From Nematostella vectensis (taxonomy: Eukaryota; Cnidaria; Anthozoa; Actiniaria; Edwardsiidae): 64,000 nt of DNA. This document shows positions 45,174 to 60,900 of this stretch, piece by piece. The stretch covers positions 15,248,442 to 15,312,441 of the forward strand of contig NC_064045.1 of assembly GCF_932526225.1 (NCBI RefSeq). The letters are read 5' to 3'. Each line of letters opens with the position of its first letter. Position 1 is the first letter of the stretch. The notes beneath the pieces are model-generated. The model did no database searches, was not told the origin of the DNA, and saw only the letters and a program-made list of their open reading frames with translations. Made by a program: the position numbers and the translations under genes.

Positions 45174-45823
45174 ACCACTCTAATTACTTACAGTAGTTCT
45201 TTTTTAATATTATCATTTACTTGTATAATTTAGATGAGCAATACATATTTCTTTATGGCTTTGTAGAGCATATCTCGTTCCTCATAAATAACAAACAAAA
45301 TGAAGTTTGTTCTTATTTTGGTGCAAAGGAATCTACAGTAGTTTTCTAATCAGATAATTGTTTTTCTTTTAACACTCACCTGTGATTTCAACAGCCTTTC
45401 TTGAGTTTACTTGTCTCAGAAATAGACCTTGCTTAATAAACAAAGACATGTTACAAACTTATTTAATAATAGGTAACAACTGCAATATTGTATGAAGAGA
45501 GTGCCCCTCTCTTCCTCCTGCCATTGTTGAAATTATGCTCAATAAACTTTTACCTCTTCCCTCTCCACCAGTTAAGCATTCTATGTATGCTTCCCTGTAC
45601 AAAATGCACCCCTTCAAATAGAACATTAAAGTTCACATACTTGTTTACTTCCTCAAACTCTTTGCTTTGTGTGTTTTGTTAACTTCCTAGGAACAAATTG
45701 AATACATATAATCAATAAATCCAGCAAGCTTATTTTGCAAACTCACTTTTTTTATTATTTTTGCGCAAAACCAATCAGGATTAGGGGGGTCAAGCACAAA
45801 GAAAGAAAACGAATAAAAAAAAA

Positions 45824-45900
45824 GCCCATTGGCCTGGGATCGAACCCGGTCTGAAGAACAAAACGGAAACCATACATACGGATTACCCAATCGGTATGGC
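45824..45900 (-). other. tRNA-like segment of satellite B (representative copy) with B box and oligo-T
   Basis: The minus strand from GCCATACCGATTGGG to AATGGGC is 77 bases. It has an exact B box GGTTCGATCCC (plus 45836-45846) within a T-arm-like CCGGG/CCAGG pair. A run of nine T follows immediately (plus 45815-45823). The acceptor ends pair with one bulge; an A box is only weakly matched. A second A-box-like string, GAGCTGTGCGTGG, lies about 260 bases upstream on the same strand. It recurs in every complete monomer and is probably tRNA-derived, not a functional tRNA. Confidence 0.5.
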
Positions 45901-48900
45901 AGCACAAGGCTTTTACGGAAGGCTGTAAAGAACCCGAAGGCCCCAAGCACCGATATTTCCGAGCGAATATGCTGTACAACACTCTTGCAAGGTTATCCCA
46001 ACCCGCGCATTAATGGGGAGGACAATAACCAGGATCCCAGGCCTGTAATACGGTTACGCCACGCACAGCTCGCCGAGATTGTGGATGACAAAAAATAGAG
46101 GTCTATTTGGGCGTCTTGGGTCCCTTGGGGACTCGCCATGCGCACGGGCGCATCTCTTTTATTGTGTACATGACATCAAATTAGCGAAGAAAAAAGACGC
46201 TGTTTTGGTATCATGTGAAAAGCATAAAATAAATAGAAATAAAGACGTAAGGGGGGAGAATATTGACATCTTCATATTAGAATATTGACAAAATCCGCAA
46301 TATTGTCTACGCTGACTAAGTAAAGCTGTATTTTACTTTAAAGGGGCAGCAGCATAGTACTGCGCATGTCTGGAGTCAGTGTTTATTGTAGGCTTTTAAG
46401 TGTCTACAAACAGTTGAACTTTTTAAAAGCTGTCAATACCTTATTAAATAATATGCAATATTATATTGAAAACTATGTTAATGGACAGTTTGTGGTCATT
46501 TTTGTTTGTTTTGTTTAAAGTCTCCCACATGTACCAAAAGCTCATAAGTTAGTATTAGAATTTCACTGAAGTTCATTGTGTCAGGGCTCTAGAGCTATTG
46601 CAAATCTCTTAACCATGACACTCCCCTTTTAAAGGAAAGTAAAAAAATCAAAATTGTTGGTGGGGGTCTCTGTTGTGTTTGATTTCTTTTTAGTTTTGTT
46701 CTATTATTATTATTATTATTTTCTTTTTTAGAGGGGGAGGGGAATTCAGCTAAAAATAGCCAAGGGTCAATTCAAGCAACTAGTACAGAAGATGTTTTTT
46801 TGCAGTCCTTTATTCAATATATTCAAGGTTATCATGCAATTCTGTTGTTTGACTGCATATATATATATTTTTTCTTTCTTTTCATTACAAGTGCTATATG
46901 TGTAAGTGGTGACCTTAGCTATGATTACTATTATTTAGAATAATTTTTTACCTACTAACAGAAAACAACTTGACTGCAAAACACTTACTGTAGGGCATTC
47001 GATATTAGTCATTACTTTCATGTGGATGTAAGGTTGAAATGTCAAAACCTTCATTAACCCGTGAACTACGCTTTAGCGTATTACACTTTGTGGTGATCTG
47101 ATTCTATTGTTCTTTTTTGTGTTTTACTAACTATTACCGTTTAACTATCACACTTTGTTTCACGGGTTAATGAAAACCACTCTAATTACTTACAGTAGTT
47201 CTTTTTTAATATTATCATTTACTTGTATAATTTAGATGAGCAATACATATTTCTTTATGGCTTTGTAGAGCATATCTCGTTCCTCATAAATAACAAACAA
47301 AATGAAGTTTGTTCTTATTTTGGTGCAAAGGAATCTACAGTAGTTTTCTAATCAGATAATTGTTTTTCTTTTAACACTCACCTGTGATTTCAACAGCCTT
47401 TCTTGAGTTTACTTGTCTCAGAAATAGACCTTGCTTAATAAACAAAGACATGTTACAAACTTATTTAATAATAGGTAACAACTGCAATATTGTATGAAGA
47501 GAGTGCCCCTCTCTTCCCCCTGCCATTGTTGAAATTATGCTCAATAAACCTTTACCTCTTCCCTCTCCACCAGTTAAGCATTCTATGTATGCTTCCCTGT
47601 ACAAAATGCACCCCTTCAAATAGAACATTAAAGTTCACATACTTGTTTACTTCCTCAAACTCTTTGCTTTGTGTGTTTTGTTAACTTCCTAGGAACAAAT
47701 TGAATACATATAATCAATAAATCCAGCAAGCTTATTTTGCAAACTCACTTTTTTTATTATTTTTGCGCAAAACCAATCAGGATTAGGGGGGTCAAGCACA
47801 AAGAAAGAAAACCAATAAAAAAAAAGCCCATTGGCCTGGGATCGAACCCGGTCTGAAGAACAAAACGGAAACCATACATACGTATTACCCAATCGGTATG
47901 GCAGCACAAGGCTTTTACGGAAGGCTGTAAAGAACCCGAAGGCCCCAAGCACCGATATTTCCGAGCGAATATGCTGTACAACACTCTTGCAAGGTTATCC
48001 CAACCCGCGCATTAATGGGGAGGACAATAACCAGGATCCCAGGCCTGTAATACGGTTACGCCACGCACAGCTCGCCGAGATTGTGGATGACAAAAAATAG
48101 AGGTCTATTTGGGCGTCTTGGGTCCCTTGGGGACTCGCCATGCGCACGGGCGCATCTCTTTTATTGTGTACATGACATCAAATTAGCGAAGAAAAAAGAC
48201 GCTGTTTTGGTATCATGTGAAAAGAATAAAATAAATAGAAATAAAGACGTAAGGGGGGAGAATATTGACATCTTCATATTAGAATATTGACAAAATCCGC
48301 AATATTGTCTACGCTGACTAAGTAAAGCTGTATTTTACTTTAAAGGGGCAGCAGCATAGTACTGCGCATGTCTGGAGTCAGTGTTTATTGTAGGCTTTTA
48401 AGTGTCTACAAACAGTTGAACTTTTTAAAAGCTGTCAATACCTTATTAAATAATATGCAATATTATATTGAAAACTATGTTAATGGACAGTTTGTGGTCA
48501 TTTTTTTTGTTTTGTTTAAAGTCTCCCACATGTACCAAAAGCTCATAAGTCAGTATTAGAATTTCACTGAAGTTCATTGTGTCAGGGCTCTAGAGCTATT
48601 GCAAATCTCTTAACCATGACACTCCCCTTTTAAAGGAAAGTAAAAAAATCAAAATTGTTGGTGGGGGTCTCTGTTGTGTTTGATTTCTTTTTAGTTTTGT
48701 TCTATTATTATTATTATTATTTTCTTTTTTAGAGGGGGAGGGGAATTCAGCTAAAAATAGCCAAGGGTCAATTCAAGCAACTAGTACAGAAGATGTTTTT
48801 TTGCAGTCCTTTATTCAATATATTCAAGGTTATCATGCAATTCTGTTGTTTGACTGCATATATATATATTTTTTCTTTCTTTTCATTACAAGTGCTATAT

Positions 48901-51900
48901 GTGTAAGTGGTGACCTTAGCTATGATTACTATTATTTAGAATAATTTTTTACCTACTAACAGAAAACAACTTGACTGCAAAACACTTACTGTAGGGCACT
49001 CGATATTAGGCATTACTTTCATGTGGATGTAAGGTTGAAATGTCAAAACCTTCATTAACCCGTGAACTACGCTTTAGCGTATTACACTTTGTGGTGATCT
49101 GATTCTATTGTTCTTTTTTGTGTTTTACTAACTATTACCGTTTAACTATCACACTTTGTTTCACGGGTTAATGAAAACCACTCTAATTACTTACAGTAGT
49201 TCTTTTTTAATATTATCATTTACTTGTATAATTTAGATGAGCAATACATATTTCTTTATGGCTTTGTAGAGCATATCTCGTTCCTCATAAATAACAAACA
49301 AAATGAAGTTTGTTCTTATTTTGGTGCAAAGGAATCTACAGTAGTTTTCTAATCAGATAATTGTTTTTCTTTTAACACTCACCTGTGATTTCAACAGCCT
49401 TTCTTGAGTTTACTTGTCTCAGAAATAGACCTTGCTTAATAAACAAAGACATGTTACAAACTTATTTAATAATAGGTAACAACTGCAATATTGTATGAAG
49501 AGAGTGCCCCTCTCTTCCCCCTGCCATTGTTGAAATTATGCTCAATAAACCTTTACCTCTTCCCTCTCCACCAGTTAAGCATTCTATGTATGCTTCCCTG
49601 TACAAAATGCACCCCTTCAAATAGAACATTAAAGTTCACATACTTGTTTACTTCCTCAAACTCTTTGCTTTGTGTGTTTTGTTAACTTCCTAGGAACAAA
49701 TTGAATACATATAATCAATAAATCCAGCAAGCTTATTTTGCAAACTCACTTTTTTTATTATTTTTGCGCAAAACCAATCAGGATTAGGGGGGTCAAGCAC
49801 AAAGAAAGAAAACCAATAAAAAAAAAGCCCATTGGCCTGGGATCGAACCCGGTCTGAAGAACAAAACGGAAACCATACATACGTATTACCCAATCGGTAT
49901 GGCAGCACAAGGCTTTTACGGAAGGCTGTAAAGAACCCGAAGGCCCCAAGCACCGATATTTCCGAGCGAATATGCTGTACAACACTCTTGCAAGGTTATC
50001 CCAACCCGCGCATTAATGGGGAGGACAATAACCAGGATCCCAGGCCTGTAATACGGTTACGCCACGCACAGCTCGCCGAGATTGTGGATGACAAAAAATA
50101 GAGGTCTATTTGGGCGTCTTGGGTCCCTTGGGGACTCGCCATGCGCACGGGCGCATCTCTTTTATTGTGTACATGACATCAAATTAGCGAAGAAAAAAGA
50201 CGCTGTTTTGGTATCATGTGAAAAGAATAAAATAAATAGAAATAAAGACGTAAGGGGGGAGAATATTGACATCTTCATATTAGAATATTGACAAAATCCG
50301 CAATATTGTCTACGCTGACTAAGTAAAGCTGTATTTTACTTTAAAGGGGCAGCAGCATAGTACTGCGCATGTCTGGAGTCAGTGTTTATTGTAGGCTTTT
50401 AAGTGTCTACAAACAGTTGAACTTTTTAAAAGCTGTCAATACCTTATTAAATAATATGCAATATTATATTGAAAACTATGTTAATGGACAGTTTGTGGTC
50501 ATTTTTTTTGTTTTGTTTAAAGTCTCCCACATGTACCAAAAGCTCATAAGTCAGTATTAGAATTTCACTGAAGTTCATTGTGTCAGGGCTCTAGAGCTAT
50601 TGCAAATCTCTTAACCATGACACTCCCCTTTTAAAGGAAAGTAAAAAAATCAAAATTGTTGGTGGGGGTCTCTGTTGTGTTTGATTTCTTTTTAGTTTTG
50701 TTCTATTATTATTATTATTATTTTCTTTTTTAGAGGGGGAGGGGAATTCAGCTAAAAATAGCCAAGGGTCAATTCAAGCAACTAGTACAGAAGATGTTTT
50801 TTTGCAGTCCTTTATTCAATATATTCAAGGTTATCATGCAATTCTGTTGTTTGACTGCATATATATATATTTTTTCTTTCTTTTCATTACAAGTGCTATA
50901 TGTGTAAGTGGTGACCTTAGCTATGATTACTATTATTTAGAATAATTTTTTACCTACTAACAGAAAACAACTTGACTGCAAAACACTTACTGTAGGGCAC
51001 TCGATATTAGGCATTACTTTCATGTGGATGTAAGGTTGAAATGTCAAAACCTTCATTAACCCGTGAACTACGCTTTAGCGTATTACACTTTGTGGTGATC
51101 TGATTCTATTGTTCTTTTTTGTGTTTTACTAACTATTACCGTTTAACTATCACACTTTGTTTCACGGGTTAATGAAAACCACTCTAATTACTTACAGTAG
51201 TTCTTTTTTAATATTATCATTTACTTGTATAATTTAGATGAGCAATACATATTTCTTTATGGCTTTGTAGAGCATATCTCGTTCCTCATAAATAACAAAC
51301 AAAATGAAGTTTGTTCTTATTTTGGTGCAAAGGAATCTACAGTAGTTTTCTAATCAGATAATTGTTTTTCTTTTAACACTCACCTGTGATTTCAACAGCC
51401 TTTCTTGAGTTTACTTGTCTCAGAAATAGACCTTGCTTAATAAACAAAGACATGTTACAAACTTATTTAATAATAGGTAACAACTGCAATATTGTATGAA
51501 GAGAGTGCCCCTCTCTTCCCCCTGCCATTGTTGAAATTATGCTCAATAAACCTTTACCTCTTCCCTCTCCACCAGTTAAGCATTCTATGTATGCTTCCCT
51601 GTACAAAATGCACCCCTTCAAATAGAACATTAAAGTTCACATACTTGTTTACTTCCTCAAACTCTTTGCTTTGTGTGTTTTGTTAACTTCCTAGGAACAA
51701 ATTGAATACATATAATCAATAAATCCAGCAAGCTTATTTTGCAAACTCACTTTTTTTATTATTTTTGCGCAAAACCAATCAGGATTAGGGGGGTCAAGCA
51801 CAAAGAAAGAAAACGAATAAAAAAAAAAGCCCATTGGCCTGGGATCGAACCCGGTCTGAAGAACAAAACGGAAACCATACATACGGATTACCCATTCGGT

Positions 51901-54900
51901 ATGGCAGCACAAGGCTTTTACGGAAGGCTGTAAAGAACCCGAAGGCCCCAAGCACCGATTTTTCCGAGCGAATATGCTGTACAACACTCTTGCAAGGTTA
52001 TCCCAACCCGCGCATTAATGGGGAGGACAATAACCAGGATCCCAGGCCTGTAATACGGTTACGCCACGCACAGCTCGCCGAGATTGTGGATGACAAAAAA
52101 TAGAGGTCTATTTGGGCGTCTTGGGTCCCTTGGGGACTCGACATGCGCACGGGCGCATCTCTTTTATTGTGTACATGACATCAAATTAGCGAAGAAAAAA
52201 GACGCTGTTTTGGTATCATGTGAAAAGCATAAAATAAATAGAAATAAAGACGTAAGGGGGGAGAATATTGACATCTTCATATTAGAATATTGACAAAATC
52301 CGCAATATTGTCTACGCTGACTAAGTAAAGCTGTATTTTACTTTAAAGGGGCAGCAGCATAGTACTGCGCATGTCTGGAGTCAGTGTTTATTGTAGGCTT
52401 TTAAGTGTCTACAAACAGTTGAACTTTTTAAAAGCTGTCAATACCTTATTAAATAATATGCAATATTATATTGAAAACTATGTTAATGGACAGTTTGTGG
52501 TCATTTTTTTTGTTTTGTTTAAAGTCTCCCACATGTACCAAAAGCTCATAAGTCAGTATTAGAATTTCACTGAAGTTCATTGTGTCAGGGCTCTAGAGCT
52601 ATTGCAAATCTCTTAACCATGACACTCCCCTTTTAAAGGAAAGTAAAAAAATCAAAATTGTTGGTGGGGGTCTCTGTTGTGTTTGATTTCTTTTTAGTTT
52701 TGTTCTATTATTATTATTATTATTTTCTTTTTTAGAGGGGGAGGGGAATTCAGCTAAAAATAGCCAAGGGTCAATTCAAGCAACTAGTACAGAAGATGTT
52801 TTTTTGCAGTCCTTTATTCAATATATTCAAGGTTATCATGCAATTCTGTTGTTTGACTGCATATATATATATTTTTTCTTTCTTTTCATTACAAGTGCTA
52901 TATGTGTAAGTGGTGACCTTAGCTATGATTACTATTATTTAGAATAATTTTTTACCTACTAACAGAAAACAACTTGACTGCAAAACACTTACTGTAGGGC
53001 ACTCGATATTAGGCATTACTTTCATGTGGATGTAAGGTTGAAATGTCAAAACCTTCATTAACCCGTGAACTACGCTTTAGCGTATTACACTTTGTGGTGA
53101 TCTGATTCTATTGTTCTTTTTTGTGTTTTACTAACTATTACCGTTTAACTATCACACTTTGTTTCACGGGTTAATGAAAACCACTCTAATTACTTACAGT
53201 AGTTCTTTTTTAATATTATCATTTACTTGTATAATTTAGATGAGCAATACATATTTCTTTATGGCTTTGTAGAGCATATCTCGTTCCTCATAAATAACAA
53301 ACAAAATGAAGTTTGTTCTTATTTTGGTGCAAAGGAATCTACAGTAGTTTTCTAATCAGATAATTGTTTTTCTTTTAACACTCACCTGTGATTTCAACAG
53401 CCTTTCTTGAGTTTACTTGTCTCAGAAATAGACCTTGCTTAATAAACAAAGACATGTTACAAACTTATTTAATAATAGGTAACAACTGCAATATTGTATG
53501 AAGAGAGTGCCCCTCTCTTCCCCCTGCCATTGTTGAAATTATGCTCAATAAACCTTTACCTCTTCCCTCTCCACCAGTTAAGCATTCTATGTATGCTTCC
53601 CTGTACAAAATGCACCCCTTCAAATAGAACATTAAAGTTCACATACTTGTTTACTTCCTCAAACTCTTTGCTTTGTGTGTTTTGTTAACTTCCTAGGAAC
53701 AAATTGAATACATATAATCAATAAATCCAGCAAGCTTATTTTGCAAACTCACTTTTTTATTATTTTTGCGCAAAACCAATCAGGATTAGGGGGGTCAAGC
53801 ACAAAGAAAGAAAACGAATAAAAAAAAAGCCCATTGGCCTGGGATCGAACCCGGTCTGAAGAACAAAACGGAAACCATACATACGGATTACCCATTCGGT
53901 ATGGCAGCACAAGGCTTTTACGGAAGGCTGTAAAGAACCCGAAGGCCCCAAGCACCGATATTTCCGAGCGAATATGCTGTACAACACTCTTGCAAGGTTA
54001 TCCCAACCCGCGCATTAATGGGGAGGACAATAACCAGGATCCCAGGCCTGTAATACGGTTACGCCACGCACAGCTCGCCGAGATTGTGGATGACAAAAAA
54101 TAGAGGTCTATTTGGGCGTCTTGGGTCCCTTGGAAACTCGCCATGCGCACGGGCGCATCTCTTTTATTGTGTACATGACATCAAATTAGCGAAGAAAAAA
54201 GACGCTGTTTTGGTATCATGTGAAAAGCATAAAATAAATAGAAATAAAGACGTAAGGGGGGAGAATATTGACATCTTCATATTAGAATATTGACAAAATC
54301 CGCAATATTGTCTACGCTGACTAAGTAAAGCTGTATTTTACTTTAAAGGGGCAGCAGCATAGTACTGCGCATGTCTGGAGTCAGTGTTTATTGTAGGCTT
54401 TTAAGTGTCTACAAACAGTTGAACTTTTTAAAAGCTGTCAATACCTTATTAAATAATATGCAATATTATATTGAAAACTATGTTAATGGACAGTTTGTGG
54501 TCATTTTTTTTGTTTTGTTTAAAGTCTCCCACATGTACCAAAAGCTCATAAGTCAGTATTAGAATTTCACTGAAGTTCATTGTGTCAGGGCTCTAGAGCT
54601 ATTGCAAATCTCTTAACCATGACACTCCCCTTTTAAAGGAAAGTAAAAAAATCAAAATTGTTGGTGGGGGTCTCTGTTGTGTTTGATTTCTTTTTAGTTT
54701 TGTTCTATTATTATTATTATTATTTTCTTTTTTAGAGGGGGAGGGGAATTCAGCTAAAAATAGCCAAGGGTCAATTCAAGCAACTAGTACAGAAGATGTT
54801 TTTTTGCAGTCCTTTATTCAATATATTCAAGGTTATCATGCAATTCTGTTGTTTGACTGCATATATATATATTTTTTCTTTCTTTTCATTACAAGTGCTA

Positions 54901-57900
54901 TATGTGTAAGTGGTGACCTTAGCTATGATTACTATTATTTAGAATAATTTTTTACCTACTAACAGAAAACAACTTGACTGCAAAACACTTACTGTAGGGC
55001 ACTCGATATTAGGCATTACTTTCATGTGGATGTAAGGTTGAAATGTCAAAACCTTCATTAACCCGTGAACTACGCTTTAGCGTATTACACTTTGTGGTGA
55101 TCTGATTCTATTGTTCTTTTTTGTGTTTTACTAACTATTACCGTTTAACTATCACACTTTGTTTCACGGGTTAATGAAAACCACTCTAATTACTTACAGT
55201 AGTTCTTTTTTAATATTATCATTTACTTGTATAATTTAGATGAGCAATACATATTTCTTTATGGCTTTGTAGAGCATATCTCGTTCCTCATAAATAACAA
55301 ACAAAATGAAGTTTGTTCTTATTTTGGTGCAAAGGAATCTACAGTAGTTTTCTAATCAGATAATTGTTTTTCTTTTAACACTCACCTGTGATTTCAACAG
55401 CCTTTCTTGAGTTTACTTGTCTCAGAAATAGACCTTGCTTAATAAACAAAGACATGTTACAAACTTATTTAATAATAGGTAACAACTGCAATATTGTATG
55501 AAGAGAGTGCCCCTCTCTTCCCCCTGCCATTGCTGAAATTATGCTCAATAAACCTTTACCTCTTCCCTCTCCACCAGTTAAGCATTCTATGTATGCTTCC
55601 CTGTACAAAATGCACCCCTTCAAATAGAACATTAAAGTTCACATACTTGTTTACTTCCTCAAACTCTTTGCTTTGTGTGTTTTGTTAACATCCTAGGAAC
55701 AAATTGAATACATATAATCAATAAATCCAGCAAGCTTATTTTGCAAACTCACTTTTTTATTATTTTTGCGCAAAACCAATCAGGATTAGGGGGGTCAAGC
55801 ACAAAGAAAGAAAACGAATAAAAAAAAAGCCCATTGGCCTGGGATCGAACCCGGTCTGAAGAACAAAACGGAAACCATACATACGGATTACCCATTCGGT
55901 ATGGCAGCACAAGGCTTTTACGGAAGGCTGTAAAGAACCCGAAGGCCCCAAGCACCGATATTTCCGAGCGAATATGCTGTACAACACTCTTGCAAGGTTA
56001 TCCCAACCCGCGCATTAATGGGGAGGACAATAACCAGGATCCCAGGCCTGTAATACGGTTACGCCACGCACAGCTCGCCGAGATTGTGGATGACAAAAAA
56101 TAGAGGTCTATTTGGGCGTCTTGGGTCCCTTGGAAACTCGCCATGCGCACGGGCGCATCTCTTTTATTGTGTACATGACATCAAATTAGCGAAGAAAAAA
56201 GACGCTGTTTTGGTATCATGTGAAAAGCATAAAATAAATAGAAATAAAGACGTAAGGGGGGAGAATATTGACATCTTCATATTAGAATATTGACAAAATC
56301 CGCAATATTGTCTACGCTGACTAAGTAAAGCTGTATTTTACTTTAAAGGGGCAGCAGCATAGTACTGCGCATGTCTGGAGTCAGTGTTTATTGTAGGCTT
56401 TTAAGTGTCTACAAACAGTTGAACTTTTTAAAAGCTGTCAATACCTTATTAAATAATATGCAATATTATATTGAAAACTATGTTAATGGACAGTTTGTGG
56501 TCATTTTTTTTGTTTTGTTTAAAGTCTCCCACATGTACCAAAAGCTCATAAGTCAGTATTAGAATTTCACTGAAGTTCATTGTGTCAGGGCTCTAGAGCT
56601 ATTGCAAATCTCTTAACCATGACACTCCCCTTTTAAAGGAAAGTAAAAAAATCAAAATTGTTGGTGGGGGTCTCTGTTGTGTTTGATTTCTTTTTAGTTT
56701 TGTTCTATTATTATTATTATTATTTTCTTTTTTAGAGGGGGAGGGGAATTCAGCTAAAAATAGCCAAGGGTCAATTCAAGCAACTAGTACAGAAGATGTT
56801 TTTTTGCAGTCCTTTATTCAATATATTCAAGGTTATCATGCAATTCTGTTGTTTGACTGCATATATATATATTTTTTCTTTCTTTTCATTACAAGTGCTA
56901 TATGTGTAAGTGGTGACCTTAGCTATGATTACTATTATTTAGAATAATTTTTTACCTACTAACAGAAAACAACTTGACTGCAAAACACTTACTGTAGGGC
57001 ACTCGATATTAGGCATTACTTTCATGTGGATGTAAGGTTGAAATGTCAAAACCTTCATTAACCCGTGAACTACGCTTTAGCGTATTACACTTTGTGGTGA
57101 TCTGATTCTATTGTTCTTTTTTGTGTTTTACTAACTATTACCGTTTAACTATCACACTTTGTTTCACGGGTTAATGAAAACCACTCTAATTACTTACAGT
57201 AGTTCTTTTTTAATATTATCATTTACTTGTATAATTTAGATGAGCAATACATATTTCTTTATGGCTTTGTAGAGCATATCTCGTTCCTCATAAATAACAA
57301 ACAAAATGAAGTTTGTTCTTATTTTGGTGCAAAGGAATCTACAGTAGTTTTCTAATCAGATAATTGTTTTTCTTTTAACACTCACCTGTGATTTCAACAG
57401 CCTTTCTTGAGTTTACTTGTCTCAGAAATAGACCTTGCTTAATAAACAAAGACATGTTACAAACTTATTTAATAATAGGTAACAACTGCAATATTGTATG
57501 AAGAGAGTGCCCCTCTCTTCCCCCTGCCATTGCTGAAATTATGCTCAATAAACCTTTACCTCTTCCCTCTCCACCAGTTAAGCATTCTATGTATGCTTCC
57601 CTGTACAAAATGCACCCCTTCAAATAGAACATTAAAGTTCACATACTTGTTTACTTCCTCAAACTCTTTGCTTTGTGTGTTTTGTTAACATCCTAGGAAC
57701 AAATTGAATACATATAATCAATAAATCCAGCAAGCTTATTTTGCAAACTCACTTTTTTTATTATTTTTGCGCAAAACCAATCAGGATTAGGGGGGTCAAG
57801 CACAAAGAAAGAAAACGAATAAAAAAAAAGCCCATTGGCCTGGGATCGAACCCGGTCTGAAGAACAAAACGGAAACCATACATACGTATTACCCAATCGG

Positions 57901-60900
57901 TATGGCAGCACAAGGCTTTTACGGAAGGCTGTAAAGAACCCGAAGGCCCCAAGCACCGATATTTCCGAGCGAATATGCTGTACAACACTCTTGCAAGGTT
58001 ATCCCAACCCGCGCATTAATGGGGAGGACAATAACCAGGATCCCAGGCCTGTAATACGGTTACGCCACGCACAGCTCGCCGAGATTGTGGATGACAAAAA
58101 ATAGAGGTCTATTTGGGCGTCTTGGGTCCCTTGGGGACTCGCCATGCGCACGGGCGCATCTCTTTTATTGTGTACATGACATCAAATTAGCGAAGAAAAA
58201 AGACGCTGTTTTGGTATCATGTGAAAAGCATAAAATAAATAGAAATAAAGACGTAAGGGGGGAGAATATTGACATCTTCATATTAGAATATTGACAAAAT
58301 CCGCAATATTGTCTACGCTGACTAAGTAAAGCTGTATTTTACTTTAAAGGGGCAGCAGCATAGTACTGCGCATGTCTGGAGTCAGTGTTTATTGTAGGCT
58401 TTTAAGTGTCTACAAACAGTTGAACTTTTTAAAAGCTGTGAATACCTTATTAAATAATATGCAATATTATATTGAAAACTATGTTAATGGACAGTTTGTG
58501 GTCATTTTTTTTGTTTTGTTTAAAGTCTCCCACATGTACCAAAAGCTCATAAGTCAGTATTAGAATTTCACTGAAGTTCATTGTGTCAGGGCTCTAGAGC
58601 TATTGCAAATCTCTTAACCATGACACTCCCCTTTTAAAGGAAAGTAAAAAAAATCAAAATTGTTGGTGGGGGTCTCTGTTGTGTTTGATTTCTTTTTAGT
58701 TTTGTTCTATTATTATTATTATTATTTTCTTTTTTAGAGGGGGAGGGGAATTCAGCTAAAAATAGCCAAGGGTCAATTCAAGCAACTAGTACAGAAGATG
58801 TTTTTTTGCAGTCCTTTATTCAATATATTCAAGGTTATCATGCAATTCTGTTGTTTGACTGCATATATATATATTTTTTCTTTCTTTTCATTACAAGTGC
58901 TATATGTGTAAGTGGTGACCTTAGCTATGATTACTATTATTTAGAATAATTTTTTACCTACTAACAGAAAACAACTTGACTGCAAAACACTTACTGTAGG
59001 GCACTCGATATTAGGCATTACTTTCATGTGGATGTAAGGTTGAAATGTCAAAACCTTCATTAACCCGTGAACTACGCTTTAGCGTATTACACTTTGTGGT
59101 GATCTGATTCTATTGTTCTTTTTTGTGTTTTACTAACTATTACCGTTTAACTATCACACTTTGTTTCACGGGTTAATAAAAACCACTCTAATTACTTACA
59201 GTAGTTCTTTTTTAATATTATCATTTACTTGTATAATTTAGATGAGCAATACATATTTCTTTATGGCTTTGTAGAGCATATCTCGTTCCTCATAAATAAC
59301 AAACAAAATGAAGTTTGTTCTTATTTTGGTGCAAAGGAATCTACAGTAGTTTTCTAATCAGATAATTGTTTTTCTTTTAACACTCACCTGTGATTTCAAC
59401 AGCCTTTCTTGAGTTTACTTGTCTCAGAAATAGACCTTGCTTAATAAACAAAGACATGTTACAAACTTATTTAATAATAGGTAACAACTGCAATATTGTA
59501 TGAAGAGAGTGCCCCTCTCTTCCCCCTGCCATTGTTGAAATTATGCTCAATAAACCTTTACCTCTTCCCTCTCCACCAGTTAAGCATTCTATGTATGCTT
59601 CCCTGTACAAAATGCACCCCTTCAAATAGAACATTAAAGTTCACATACTTGTTTACTTCCTCAAACTCTTTGCTTTGTGTGTTTTGTTAACTTCCTAGGA
59701 ACAAATTGAATACATATAATCAATAAATCCAGCAAGCTTTTTTTGCAAACTCACTTTTTTTATTATTTTTGCGCAAAACCAATCAGAATTAGGGGGGTCA
59801 AGCACAAAGAAAGAAAACGAATAAAAAAAAAGCCCATTGGCCTGGGATCGAACCCGGTCTGAAGAACAAAACGGAAACCATACATACGGATTACCCAATC
59901 GGTATGGCAGCACAAGGCTTTTACGGAAGGCTGTAAAGAACCCGAAGGCCCCAAGCACCGATATTTCCGAGCGAATATGCTGTACAACACTCTTGCAAGG
60001 TTATCCCAACCCGCGCATTAATGGGGAGGACAATAACCAGGATCCCAGGCCTGTAATACGGTTACGCCACGCACAGCTCGCCGAGATTGTGGATGACAAA
60101 AAATAGAGGTCTATTTGGGCGTCTTGGGTCCCTTGGGGACTCGCCATGCGCACGGGCGCATCTCTTTTATTGTGTACATGACATCAAATTAGCGAAGAAA
60201 AAAGACGCTGTTTTGGTATCATGTGAAAAGCATAAAATAAATAGAAATAAAGACGTAAGGGGGGAGAATATTGACATCTTTATATTAGAATATTGACAAA
60301 ATCCGCAATATTGTCTACGCTGACTAAGTAAAGCTGTATTTTACTTTAAAGGGGCAGCAGCATAGTACTGCGCATGTCTGGAGTCAGTGTTTATTGTAGG
60401 CTTTTAAGTGTCTACAAACAGTTGAACTTTTTAAAAGCTGTCAATACCTTATTAAATAATATGCAATATTATATTGAAAACTATGTTAATGGACAGTTTG
60501 TGGTCATTTTTGTTTGTTTTGTTTAAAGTCTCCCACATGTACCAAAAGCTCATAAGTTAGTATTAGAATTTCACTGAAGTTCATTGTGTCAGGGCTCTAG
60601 AGCTATTGCAAATCTCTTAACCATGACACTCCCCTTTTAAAGGAAAGTAAAAAAATCAAAATTGTTGGTGGGGGTCTCTGTTGTGTTTGATTTCTTTTTA
60701 GTTTTGTTCTATTATTATTATTATTATTTTCTTTTTTAGAGGGGGAGGGGAATTCAGCTAAAAATAGCCAAGGGTCAATTCAAGCAACTAGTACAGAAGA
60801 TGTTTTTTTGCAGTCCTTTATTCAATATATTCAAGGTTATCATGCAATTCTGTTGTTTTACTGCATATATACATATATTTTTCTTTCTTTTCATTACAAG